Below are positions 8,457 to 15,874 of a stretch of DNA of 64,000 bases, piece after piece (position 1 is the stretch's first letter; every line of letters begins with the position of its first letter). Under the pieces are notes generated by a model that was given only the letters and a program-made list of their open reading frames with translations, made no database searches and was not told the DNA's origin. Source of the stretch: Fluviicoccus keumensis (GTDB taxonomy: Bacteria > Pseudomonadota > Gammaproteobacteria > Pseudomonadales > Moraxellaceae); the NCBI RefSeq assembly GCF_004217445.1, contig NZ_SHKX01000010.1, positions 124,001-188,000 of the forward strand, read 5' to 3'. The translations under genes and the position numbers were made by a program.

Positions 8457-9659
8457 ATGACTACCCTGAGCCTGACCGCCACCTTCGCCCTGGCCACCCT
8501 GGTCTTGTGGCTGGGCGAACAGTTGCAGCAACGCATTCCCTTCTGCCATCGCTATAACCTGCCGGGTCCGGTGCTGGGCGGACTGGCCGTATCGCTGCTG
8601 GTGCTGGCCGGACGGCAAGCGGGCATGAACGCTCCCGCCTTCGACCTGAGCGCCAAGACGCCGCTGATGATTGCCTTCTTCACCAGCATCGGGCTGGGCG
8701 CCAGCCTGACCCTCCTGAAGCGGGGCGGTCGGCTGGTGCTGATATTCCTCGGGATTGCGGTCGCGGGGGCCATCCTGCAAAACGCCGCCGGCGCGTTGCT
8801 GGCGGTCGCCATGGGGGAAAAGCCGTTGCTGGGCGTGCTGGCCGGTTCGGTGACGCTGACCGGCGGCCCGGCAACCGGGCTGGCCTTCGCCCCGCAATTT
8901 GAGCAGGCCGGCATTAGCGGCGCCGAAGCCATTGCCGTCGCTGTGGCGATGGGCGGCATCATCCTGGGCGGACTGGTCGGTACGCCGGTCGGCACCTGGC
9001 TGATCCGTCATCTCCACGCCCGCACGCCGGGTCTGGCCGAAGCCGCCGCCGGCTTGTTGAAGAACAGCGCGCAGCAGGCGCTGGATTACCGCGCACTGAC
9101 TGCCGAAGACCTGCTGAAGGCGCTGGGCGTAATCTGGCTGGCGATGTGGCTGGGCGGCGGAATCAGCGCCGGCTTGCAATCGCTGGGCCTGACCCTGCCC
9201 GCCTATATCGGCGCGATGCTGGCCGCCGCCATTATCCGCAACCTGGACGACCGGCTGCAGTGGCTCAGGCTGTCCGAACCGGCGGTGGAAGCGTTGGGCG
9301 GCATCGCCCTCAGCTATTTCCTGGTGCTGTCGCTGATGTCGCTGGAATTATGGAAACTGGCGGCGGTGGCCCTGCCGCTGCTGGTGATGCTGCTGGCGCA
9401 GGCGCTGCTGGTGGCGGTGATGTGCGTGGCGCTGGTTTACCCGCTGACCGGCCGCAACTATGAAAGCGCGGTGATGAGCGGCGGCTATTGCGGCTTCATG
9501 ATGGGCACCACCGCCAACGCCATGGCCAACATGGATGCGCTGACCCGCCGCTACGGACCTGCCCCGCAGGCGTTCATCGCGGTGCCGCTGGTGGGGGCCT
9601 TCTTCATTGACTTCGCCAATACCTTGCTGGTGCAGGCCTGCCTGAGCTGGCTGAAATAA
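8457..9659 (+). CDS. gltS: Sodium/glutamate symporter GltS
   Basis: This 400-residue, highly hydrophobic protein has about ten to eleven membrane helices and the family hallmarks of the ESS/GltS symporters: YNLPGPVLGGL near residue 38, TGGPATG near 137 (the first re-entrant loop signature) and the late GGYCGFMMGTTANAMANM near 342 with FIDFAN close to the C terminus. GltS takes up L-glutamate with sodium at the inner membrane. The ATG at 8457 was chosen because it opens the first helix and the length then equals the usual 400 residues. A terminator lies just upstream, so it is transcribed on its own; the next gene starts 81 bases later. Confidence 0.95.
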   Translation: MTTLSLTATFALATLVLWLGEQLQQRIPFCHRYNLPGPVLGGLAVSLLVLAGRQAGMNAPAFDLSAKTPLMIAFFTSIGLGASLTLLKRGGRLVLIFLGIAVAGAILQNAAGALLAVAMGEKPLLGVLAGSVTLTGGPATGLAFAPQFEQAGISGAEAIAVAVAMGGIILGGLVGTPVGTWLIRHLHARTPGLAEAAAGLLKNSAQQALDYRALTAEDLLKALGVIWLAMWLGGGISAGLQSLGLTLPAYIGAMLAAAIIRNLDDRLQWLRLSEPAVEALGGIALSYFLVLSLMSLELWKLAAVALPLLVMLLAQALLVAVMCVALVYPLTGRNYESAVMSGGYCGFMMGTTANAMANMDALTRRYGPAPQAFIAVPLVGAFFIDFANTLLVQACLSWLK

Positions 9660-9740
9660 GTCTTCCGCATCCATAATTGTTGCGAAATCGGCCCGCATAC
9701 TGAGCGCTTGAACCGATCGACCCCGAACGAGGGCACTGCC

Positions 9741-11249
9741 GTGCGCATGTTCCGCATCCGCTACAAGCTGTTCCTGGCCATGAGCGCCCTGAATGCCTGC
9801 CTGGTGACGGGGGCGTATGTGTTCAATTCGGTCAGTTTTGAAAAACACTTCACCACCTATCTGGGCCAGCAGGAGCTGGCGCGACAGATTCCGTTGATGG
9901 GGGCGCTGGCCGGGGAATTCCGGAAGAGCGGCTCGTGGGAACGGTTCCGGCAGTCGCCACGACGATTTCATCAACTGGTCAACGACTACAATCCCCGGCC
10001 CGAGGATGGTGCGAATCCGCCGCCCCCCGGTCCCATGAATGGTCAGGATGATGCCGCCGGGCCGGGCAGGCCCTTTTTCCCGGGCGGTCCGCCGCCCCGC
10101 CCTCCCGGAGACCCGGACGGTCCCCCGGCCTATTTGCAGCCCGCGCCCCGGCCTGTCCCGCAACATCTGGCCCTGCTGGACTCGGACCACTCCACCATTG
10201 TCGGCCCGCAACGGCTGCCTGCCGTCGCGGTGATGGCGCCCGTCACCGTTAACGGAAAAACCGCCGGATACCTGGCTTATATCCCGCAACGGGAGATCGT
10301 CAGCAGCGGCGAGCAGATTTTCGCGGAACAGCAACAGCGCATCTTTACGAGGGTGGCGATCGGTCTGGGTTTTGGCTCCATTCTCATGTCCTTCGGGATC
10401 GCCTGGTGGCTGAGCCGTCCCCTGAAAGAGCTGACGCGGGGCACCCGCGCCCTGAGCGCCGGCCGTTACGACACCCGGATTGCCATTCCGGGGAATGACG
10501 AACTGTCGCAACTGGCCGCGGATTTCAATACGCTGGCCGCAGCGTTGGCTGCCAATCTGGACGCGCGCCAGCGCTGGATCGCCGATATCGCCCATGAACT
10601 TCGCACGCCGCTGGCCGTGTTGCGCGGCGAGATCGAGGCCTTGCAGGACGGGGTCCGCCAGCCCACCGCGGCAAACCTGCAATCCCTGGGACAGGAAGTA
10701 CAGCGCCTGGCGCGGCTGGTCGACGACTTGCACACCCTCTCCCAATCCGATCAGGGCGCATTGAGCTACCGCAAGGAAGCGCTGGATCTGGGGGAACTGG
10801 TGACGGAGGTCATCAGCCAGCATCACCGCCGGCTGGAGGCCGCCGGTATCCGCGTGGAGACGGACCTGGCAACCGGCATGACCGTGTGGGGAGATCAAGC
10901 CCGACTGATGCAGTTGCTGGCCAACCTGATGCAGAACACCCTTCGCTATACCGATGCGCCCGGCACATTGCGCATCTCCCTGCGACGGGTTTATAACCGT
11001 GCAGAGCTGGACTGGGAGGACTCCAGCCCCGGTGTTCCGGAAAAGGACCTGCCGCACCTGACCGAACGGTTGTTCCGCGTGGAGTCCTCCCGGAGCCGGG
11101 CGACCGGCGGGTCCGGACTGGGCCTGTCCATCGCCAAGGCGATTGCCGACGCCCACGATGTCGCCATGCGGCCGCGCGCCGGAGCGCTGGGCGGTCTTTG
11201 CTGGGAACTGGTCTTCCCGCTGTTGAATACGGATGCCGGACATGCCTGA
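9741..11249 (+). CDS. baeS: Sensor histidine kinase, BaeS-like
   Basis: The product has 502 residues from a GTG at 9741, preferred because GAGGG lies about eight bases upstream; the ATG at 9747 and a TTG at 9708 are alternatives. It has a membrane segment at about 12-30, a periplasmic domain, a second membrane segment at about 205-228, a HAMP domain, a HisKA domain with HELRTPL (His about 285), and a HATPase_c domain with GGSGLGLSIAKAI near the end. The periplasmic part contains an unusual Pro/Gly-rich stretch at about residues 90-150. It overlaps the regulator gene by 17 bases. BaeS-type kinases respond to envelope stress and toxic compounds; the ligand here is unknown, and the gene name rests on resemblance only. 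Confidence 0.9.
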   Translation: MRMFRIRYKLFLAMSALNACLVTGAYVFNSVSFEKHFTTYLGQQELARQIPLMGALAGEFRKSGSWERFRQSPRRFHQLVNDYNPRPEDGANPPPPGPMNGQDDAAGPGRPFFPGGPPPRPPGDPDGPPAYLQPAPRPVPQHLALLDSDHSTIVGPQRLPAVAVMAPVTVNGKTAGYLAYIPQREIVSSGEQIFAEQQQRIFTRVAIGLGFGSILMSFGIAWWLSRPLKELTRGTRALSAGRYDTRIAIPGNDELSQLAADFNTLAAALAANLDARQRWIADIAHELRTPLAVLRGEIEALQDGVRQPTAANLQSLGQEVQRLARLVDDLHTLSQSDQGALSYRKEALDLGELVTEVISQHHRRLEAAGIRVETDLATGMTVWGDQARLMQLLANLMQNTLRYTDAPGTLRISLRRVYNRAELDWEDSSPGVPEKDLPHLTERLFRVESSRSRATGGSGLGLSIAKAIADAHDVAMRPRAGALGGLCWELVFPLLNTDAGHA

Positions 11250-11907
11250 ACATATCCTGATCGTTGAAGATGAAGTCAAGATTGCGGAATTGCTGCGTGA
11301 CTACCTGGAAAATCACGGCTTCAGCACTGCGCTGGCGCACCACGGGAATGCGGTAGACGCCGCCATCGCCGCCCGCCGTCCGGATCTGATGCTGCTGGAC
11401 CTGATGCTGCCGGGGCGGTCCGGGCTGGAGATCTGCAAGGACGTGCGGCGCAACTCTTCGCTGCCGATCATCATGGTCACGGCGCGGGTGGAGGAAATCG
11501 ACCGGCTGCTGGGGCTGGAACTGGGCGCGGATGACTATATCTGCAAGCCCTTCAGCCCCCGGGAAGTCGTGGCCAGGGTCAAGACCGTGCTGCGGCGCAG
11601 CCAGCCGCCGGTGCACGCCGGCGATGGCCTGGTGCTGGACGAAGAGCGCTATCAAGCCCGCCTCCAGGGACACAACCTGGACCTGACCGCCGTGGAGTTT
11701 CACCTGCTGAAAACACTGGCGGCGCGACCGGGGCGCATCTTCAACCGCGAGCAGCTGATGGACTCGATGTACGCCGACAATCGCATTGTTGCCGACCGCA
11801 CCATTGACAGCCACATCAAGAAAATCCGTCGCAAGATGGCCGCCGTATTGCCGGATCGCGAGCTGATCCATGCCGTCTATAGTGTAGGCTACAAGTATGA
11901 ATGGTAG
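11233..11907 (+). CDS. baeR: OmpR-family response regulator, BaeR-like
   Basis: This 224-residue protein has a receiver domain with acidic residues at 12-13, the phosphoacceptor Asp at 56 (LLDLMLPG) and the conserved Lys at 105 (CKPFSP), followed by an OmpR-type winged-helix domain that contains RPGRIFNREQL and VDRTIDSHIKKIRRK-like residues. It is the cognate partner of the overlapping kinase gene. The start at 11233 gives a 17-base overlap; a second ATG at 11242 would give 221 residues. The BaeR name follows from overall similarity and the BaeS-like partner. In E. coli BaeR controls spy and efflux genes; a Spy-like gene lies at 14161, but no shared operator was identified. Confidence 0.92.
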   Translation: MPDMPEHILIVEDEVKIAELLRDYLENHGFSTALAHHGNAVDAAIAARRPDLMLLDLMLPGRSGLEICKDVRRNSSLPIIMVTARVEEIDRLLGLELGADDYICKPFSPREVVARVKTVLRRSQPPVHAGDGLVLDEERYQARLQGHNLDLTAVEFHLLKTLAARPGRIFNREQLMDSMYADNRIVADRTIDSHIKKIRRKMAAVLPDRELIHAVYSVGYKYEW

Positions 11908-12022
11908 GCGCAGGACAGCATCCGCCGCCTGCCGGGCGACAAACGCATCCTGCTGAAACCGGACAAGGCCGCGCACATCGCCTATGATCGGCGGATCGTG
12001 GCGCTGACCAAGAAACCCTGAC
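11908..12022 (+). pseudogene. In-frame 3' remnant of an unknown gene
   Basis: Directly after the baeR-like stop the same frame stays open for 37 codons to a TGA at 12020-12022. Nearly every third position is G or C, as in real genes of this window, and the translation is rich in Arg and Lys (for example LLKPDKAAHIAYD). It has no start codon of its own. It may be the tail of a gene whose front was lost when the present baeR copy was joined to it, or the end of an older longer frame. The source gene was not recognised. Confidence 0.4.
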
Positions 12023-12035
12023 CCGACGGAACCTT

Positions 12036-12410
12036 ATGCCTCCCCCCGAAAAACAGCAGCCGGTCCTTGATTTCGCCACCCGCCAGGCGGTGCTGTTCGC
12101 GCTGGTCGCCGAACGGCTGTCGGCCTTTTATGACCACGGCGTCTGGATGAACGACCGCCAGGGCGCCAGCCTGGCCGCCTCGTGGCTGTCACGCGCGAAA
12201 ATACGCCTGCCGCCGGAAGACGGCCGCCTGCTGGCGCGCCTCAGCGACGAGTTTGCTCGTCATCTGGCCGCCACACTGTCCCGAGAGGCCGGGCTGTACA
12301 CCGCCCATGAAATGATGGAAGCGCTGGACCCGCGTTACCACTCCGACCACGCCCGCGCCCTGCTCGATGAATGCGAGCGCCTGCTGGCCGAAGCCGACGC
12401 GGCCGACTGA
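12036..12410 (+). CDS. Hypothetical protein, 124 aa
   Basis: A small, soluble, mostly helical protein of 124 residues with no signal peptide and no recognised domain. It is rich in Ala, Leu and Glu, with two likely amphipathic helices at about 18-50 and 60-85 and an acidic C-terminal helix. Codon use matches the neighbouring chromosomal genes (strong G/C at third positions), which supports it as real. It lies 13 bases after the gene remnant and 96 bases before the HlyIII gene, so it may share a transcript with either. Function cannot be inferred. Confidence 0.6.
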   Translation: MPPPEKQQPVLDFATRQAVLFALVAERLSAFYDHGVWMNDRQGASLAASWLSRAKIRLPPEDGRLLARLSDEFARHLAATLSREAGLYTAHEMMEALDPRYHSDHARALLDECERLLAEADAAD

Positions 12411-12506
12411 AGCGCCGCCGGACCTGACCGGCATCAAGGACACCTGTCCTCTTTTTGTCGCCCAATACCGCCTTTCCCCATCTGTCATCCGGCGAGGCGA
12501 TTTTTC

Positions 12507-13157
12507 ATGCGGTCTCAGGAAACCTTCAATTTTTACTCCCATCTGGCGGGCATGGCGGCGGCGGCCGTCGGCACGCTGTTTCTGGTGATGCGCGCCGCCG
12601 ATTCGCACTCGCTGCTGATCCCGGCGCTGGTCTACGGCCTGTCCACCGTCTTCCTGTTCCTGGCCAGCTCGCTGTATCACGCCTTCAAGCAGCAGGAAAA
12701 CGAGGTCTCGTTCTGGCGGCGCATGGATCGCTTCGCCATCTTCGTGATGATTGCCGGTTCGTACACGCCGGTTTGCTACCTGTTCCTGCCGGAACAGTGG
12801 CGCGTACCGATGATTGCGGTGCAGTGGGGGCTGGTGGGCTTCGGCGTGCTGACGCAGATCTTCTTTCCGCGCGCGCCGCGCGTGCTGTTCGCGCTGATCT
12901 ACCTGACGATGGGCTGGCTGGTGGTGCTGCCGCTGAACGCGATGCTGCACGCCATGACGCCGGTGCAACAACACCTGCTGTTCCTGGGCGGCGCGGCCTT
13001 CACGCTGGGCGCGCTGTTCTACGCCCTGAAAAAGCCGCTGATGCTGCCCGGCGTCTTCAGCTTCCACGAACTGTTCCACGTGATGGTGCTGATTGGTGCG
13101 GGCTGCCATTACGCCATGATCTACAACGCGCTGGCGATGCTGCCGGGAGCGTCATGA
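12507..13157 (+). CDS. HlyIII/PAQR family membrane protein (hemolysin III-like)
   Basis: The 216-residue product has about seven membrane helices. It shows the HlyIII/PAQR metal-site pattern: SSLYH near residues 54-58, MDRFAIF near 76, and a late HELFHV with a second His near residue 190. In animals the superfamily includes adiponectin-receptor ceramidases; bacterial members such as YqfA and TrhA are linked to membrane lipid homeostasis, and the hemolysin name comes from one Bacillus protein. A weak GCGAGG precedes the ATG at 12507. Its stop overlaps the start of the following esterase gene by four bases, so the two are translationally coupled, which fits a joint role in lipid metabolism, though that is inference. 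Confidence 0.9.
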   Translation: MRSQETFNFYSHLAGMAAAAVGTLFLVMRAADSHSLLIPALVYGLSTVFLFLASSLYHAFKQQENEVSFWRRMDRFAIFVMIAGSYTPVCYLFLPEQWRVPMIAVQWGLVGFGVLTQIFFPRAPRVLFALIYLTMGWLVVLPLNAMLHAMTPVQQHLLFLGGAAFTLGALFYALKKPLMLPGVFSFHELFHVMVLIGAGCHYAMIYNALAMLPGAS

Positions 13158-14035
13158 CCGCCGCCGACCCCGCCCGGCTGGCGCAACAGCTGACGGAGGA
13201 AAACCTGCGCTTTGGCCAAGACCGGGAACACCATTTCCGGGCTGGCGAAACCAAGCCCGCTACGATCGGCGAGCCCTATTTCCTGAACGGCGACAACGGC
13301 TGGGGCGTGCTGCTGGTGCATGGGCTGATGGCCGCACCGGAAGAAGTGCGCGAATGGGCGGAAGACCTGCACCGGCAGGGGTATACCGTCTACGCACCGC
13401 GTTTGGCCGGGCACGGCACCTCGGCGGACGATCTGGCCTCGCGCACGGCGGAAGAATGGATGGACTCGGTGGAACGGGGGCGGCGCATCCTGCACAGCGC
13501 GGGCTGCGGACGCATCGCCATCGCCGGCTTTTCCACCGGCGGCGCGGTGGCGCTGGCCAGCGTCATCCGGCAGCCGGAGGCCTATGCCGCCCTCATCAGC
13601 ATCAGCGCGCCGCTGCGCTTCAAATCCTGGAAGGCCTCGGTTGCCGAGCCCGTCGATCTCTGGAACCGGTTGCTGGATCGGCTGGGCATCAACGCCTGGC
13701 GGCAGGATTTTGTGCACAATGACGCCGACAATCCGCAAATCAATTACCGGCGCTGCCCGGTGCACAGCATTGTGCAGATAAGGCGGCTGATGCGCGCGGT
13801 GCGGCGGGGACTGCCCGGCATCCGCATTCCGGCACTGGTGATGCACGCCGACGCCGACCCGAAGGTGGATGTGCGCGGCGGACGCGAAATTTACCGGCGG
13901 CTGGGCTCGGCAACCAAGCGATACCGGGAGGTGGCGTTCCACCGGCATGGCATCGTGCGCGGGGAAATCGGGCGGCAGCTGTTCCGGGAAAGCGGCCGCT
14001 TCCTGGGTCACATCCGCCATGGCAAAGGCAGCTGA
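13154..14035 (+). CDS. Alpha/beta hydrolase, carboxylesterase-like
   Basis: The product has 293 residues and an alpha/beta hydrolase core: VLLVHGLMA near residue 55 (oxyanion loop), the nucleophile elbow GFSTGG with Ser about 127, an Asp in HADADPKVD near 235 and a His in the FHRHG stretch near 263. This arrangement resembles monoacylglycerol lipase and Est30-type carboxylesterases. No signal peptide is present, so it acts in the cytoplasm. The ATG at 13154 overlaps the HlyIII stop (ATGA), which fixes the start. The natural substrate is unknown; a short-chain acyl ester or lysolipid would suit the HlyIII neighbour. Confidence 0.88.
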   Translation: MTAADPARLAQQLTEENLRFGQDREHHFRAGETKPATIGEPYFLNGDNGWGVLLVHGLMAAPEEVREWAEDLHRQGYTVYAPRLAGHGTSADDLASRTAEEWMDSVERGRRILHSAGCGRIAIAGFSTGGAVALASVIRQPEAYAALISISAPLRFKSWKASVAEPVDLWNRLLDRLGINAWRQDFVHNDADNPQINYRRCPVHSIVQIRRLMRAVRRGLPGIRIPALVMHADADPKVDVRGGREIYRRLGSATKRYREVAFHRHGIVRGEIGRQLFRESGRFLGHIRHGKGS

Positions 14036-14160
14036 GCCGCCGCTTATCCCCGAAACACGCGCGGTTATCCCTCCGTACCACAATCCTCATTTCTTCCTCA
14101 ATTACTGCCATTTTGCACGCGACACTGGGTTCATCGAAAGAGCCACGTGGAGCACGCATC

Positions 14161-14553
14161 ATGAAGAAGCCTCTCATCACCCTGGGCCTGAGTCTGGCCA
14201 TCCTCCTGCCAAGCGCCGTCCTGGCCTGCGGCGCCCCTCCCGAGCTGGAAAAGCAACTGCAACTGAATCCGGACCAGAGCGCCAAGCTGGACACCATCCT
14301 TCAGAAATACCGCAGCCGGCACGAAGCCCTGCGCGGCAAGCATGAGCAGGCCCGTGACGCCGCCCGCCGGGAAATGGAAGCCATCGACACCGCCCAGCAT
14401 CAGGAACTGGCCACCGTCCTGAATCCCGCCCAGCTGAAAACCCTGGAAGAGTGGCAGCGCAGTCATCGCCCGCCCCGCCCGGATCACGGCGAGCCGCCCG
14501 CCTCGCGAGGCGACCGCCCCCTGCCGGACGCCAACCCGGAGCCGCAGCCATGA
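14161..14553 (+). CDS. Small periplasmic Spy/CpxP-like protein
   Basis: The product has 130 residues from the ATG at 14161, chosen because it opens a clean signal peptide (MKKPLITLG to the ALA near residue 21). The mature part starts with a Cys and carries LNPDQSAKLDTIL (about 36-48) and a later LNPAQLKTLEEW (about 94-105), close to the LTxxQ pattern of Spy/CpxP periplasmic chaperones, between long charged helices. The tail is Pro/Arg/Asp-rich. It is the first gene of a seven-gene set; its stop overlaps the PqqD-like start by four bases. It could be a chaperone for the exported parts of this system, or a metal or stress sensor. Whether the Cys after the signal peptide is lipidated is unclear. 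Confidence 0.75.
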   Translation: MKKPLITLGLSLAILLPSAVLACGAPPELEKQLQLNPDQSAKLDTILQKYRSRHEALRGKHEQARDAARREMEAIDTAQHQELATVLNPAQLKTLEEWQRSHRPPRPDHGEPPASRGDRPLPDANPEPQP

Positions 14554-14828
14554 CCGCCCGCGAACGTCTGGCCACCCGCGACTGGTTCCCTGATCCCGCC
14601 GTGCTGCAACGGTTGGCCGTCAGCGAAACCGGTTTCATCTTCGACCCGGTCAGCGGCCAGAGTTTTTCCACCGGCGAAACCGGCGTGGCGGTGCTGAAAC
14701 TGGCGCGGAACCTGGCATGGCTGGATGAAGTCATCGACTGCCTGACCGGGGAATACGACGCCCCGCGCGGCCAGATCGAACGCGACCTGCAGGACTTTGC
14801 CGCCCGATTGAAGGAGCTGATCAAATGA
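14550..14828 (+). CDS. PqqD-like (HPr-rel-A system type) protein
   Basis: The product has 92 residues and follows the PqqD pattern: an early ETGFIFDPVSGQSF stretch with Gly and Phe (about 27-40), then TGETGVAVLKL (about 41-52), an IxxLTxEYD segment and a C-terminal helix DLQDFAARLKELI. PqqD proteins are small winged-helix domains that bind precursor peptides for radical SAM and other maturases (RiPP recognition elements). Here there is no radical SAM gene; the neighbour is an ATP-grasp enzyme. The start at 14550 overlaps the previous stop and the stop overlaps the ATP-grasp start, both by four bases. The substrate it presents is unknown. Confidence 0.85.
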   Translation: MTARERLATRDWFPDPAVLQRLAVSETGFIFDPVSGQSFSTGETGVAVLKLARNLAWLDEVIDCLTGEYDAPRGQIERDLQDFAARLKELIK

Positions 14829-15874
14829 AACTGACCATTGCCGTCACCGGCATGAACGGTCGCGCCGACAACCCCGGTCCCGGCATCGCCGTCGCACGCT
14901 GCCTGAAGGAAGCCGCCGGATTCGAGGTGCGCATTGTCGGTCTGGGTTACGAGGCGCTGGACCCCGGCCTGTACCTGGACGACCTGGTCGACGCCGCCTG
15001 GCTGCTGCCCTATCCCTCGCACGGCGAGGAAGCCTTTCTGGCGCGACTGACCGCCATTCATGCCGAAGAGCAGATCGACGTCATCATTCCCTGCCTGGAT
15101 GCCGAACTGCCGGTATTCGTGCGCATCGCCCCGGCGCTGTCCGACCTGGGCATCCGCCACTTCCTGCCCGGCCGCGACCAGCTGCTGTTGCGCGGCAAGG
15201 ACCAGCTGCCGGCGCTGGCTGAACGTACCGGCCTGATGGCGCCGGCCACCAAGGCCATCTACAGCCCCGACTTCTTCTATCAGGCCGAATCCGCCGGATT
15301 CCGCTTCCCACTGGTGGTGAAAGGCCTGTTCTACGACGCCAAGGTAGTCCACAACGCCGTGGACGCCATTGCCGCCTTTCACCATATCGCCCACGACTGG
15401 GGCATGCCGGTGCTGGTGCAGCAGTTCCTGACCGGCGAGGAAGTGAACCTGGCCGGGGTGGGCGACGGCAAGGGCGGTCTGGCCGGTGCGGTGATGATGA
15501 AGAAACGCGCCCTGACCGACAAGGGCAAGGCCTGGGCCGGGGTGTCCATTGATGACCCGGAACTGCTGGCCGCCGCCCGGACGCTCTGCGAGGCCACGCA
15601 CTGGCAAGGCGGTTTCGAGCTGGAAATGCTGTGTGATGCGGAAGGCCGCCATCACCTGATCGAGATCAACCCGCGCTTTCCGGCGTGGATCTACTTCTCC
15701 GCCGGGGTGGGCCGCAACCTGCCGGAACAACTGGTGAAACTGGCGCTGGACCAGAAAGCGCCGCCGCTGCCGCCCGCCGAGGCGGGCATGATGTTCATCC
15801 GCTACGCCATGGAAGTCATGGTGCCGCTCGCACAATTCGAAGCCGTCACCATGCACGCCCGGAGACAGTCATGA
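14825..15874 (+). CDS. ATP-grasp ligase, carbamoyl-phosphate-synthase-like
   Basis: The product has 349 residues. The N-terminal 110 residues form a Rossmann-like pre-ATP-grasp domain (TVAVTG-type opening, then VDVIIPCLDAE-like strands). The ATP-grasp core follows, with FPLVVKG near 158 (nucleotide-binding Lys), VQQFLTGEEVN near 198, and FELEMLCD then LIEINPRFP near 264-285, which holds the metal-binding Glu and Asn. This is the fold of carbamoyl phosphate synthase and D-Ala-D-Ala ligase-like enzymes, which join a carboxylate to an amine through an acyl phosphate. Sandwiched by four-base overlaps between a PqqD-like gene and a PLP decarboxylase, it probably forms an amide bond on an amino acid or a peptide. 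Substrates cannot be read from sequence. Confidence 0.88.
   Translation: MKLTIAVTGMNGRADNPGPGIAVARCLKEAAGFEVRIVGLGYEALDPGLYLDDLVDAAWLLPYPSHGEEAFLARLTAIHAEEQIDVIIPCLDAELPVFVRIAPALSDLGIRHFLPGRDQLLLRGKDQLPALAERTGLMAPATKAIYSPDFFYQAESAGFRFPLVVKGLFYDAKVVHNAVDAIAAFHHIAHDWGMPVLVQQFLTGEEVNLAGVGDGKGGLAGAVMMKKRALTDKGKAWAGVSIDDPELLAAARTLCEATHWQGGFELEMLCDAEGRHHLIEINPRFPAWIYFSAGVGRNLPEQLVKLALDQKAPPLPPAEAGMMFIRYAMEVMVPLAQFEAVTMHARRQS

Noticed and set aside
6401..8536. Long open frame on the minus strand opposite the Sel1-repeat gene
   Set aside because: It mirrors the Ala/Pro-rich coding of the plus strand; Arg/Gly-rich translation without domains, a typical high-GC antisense frame.
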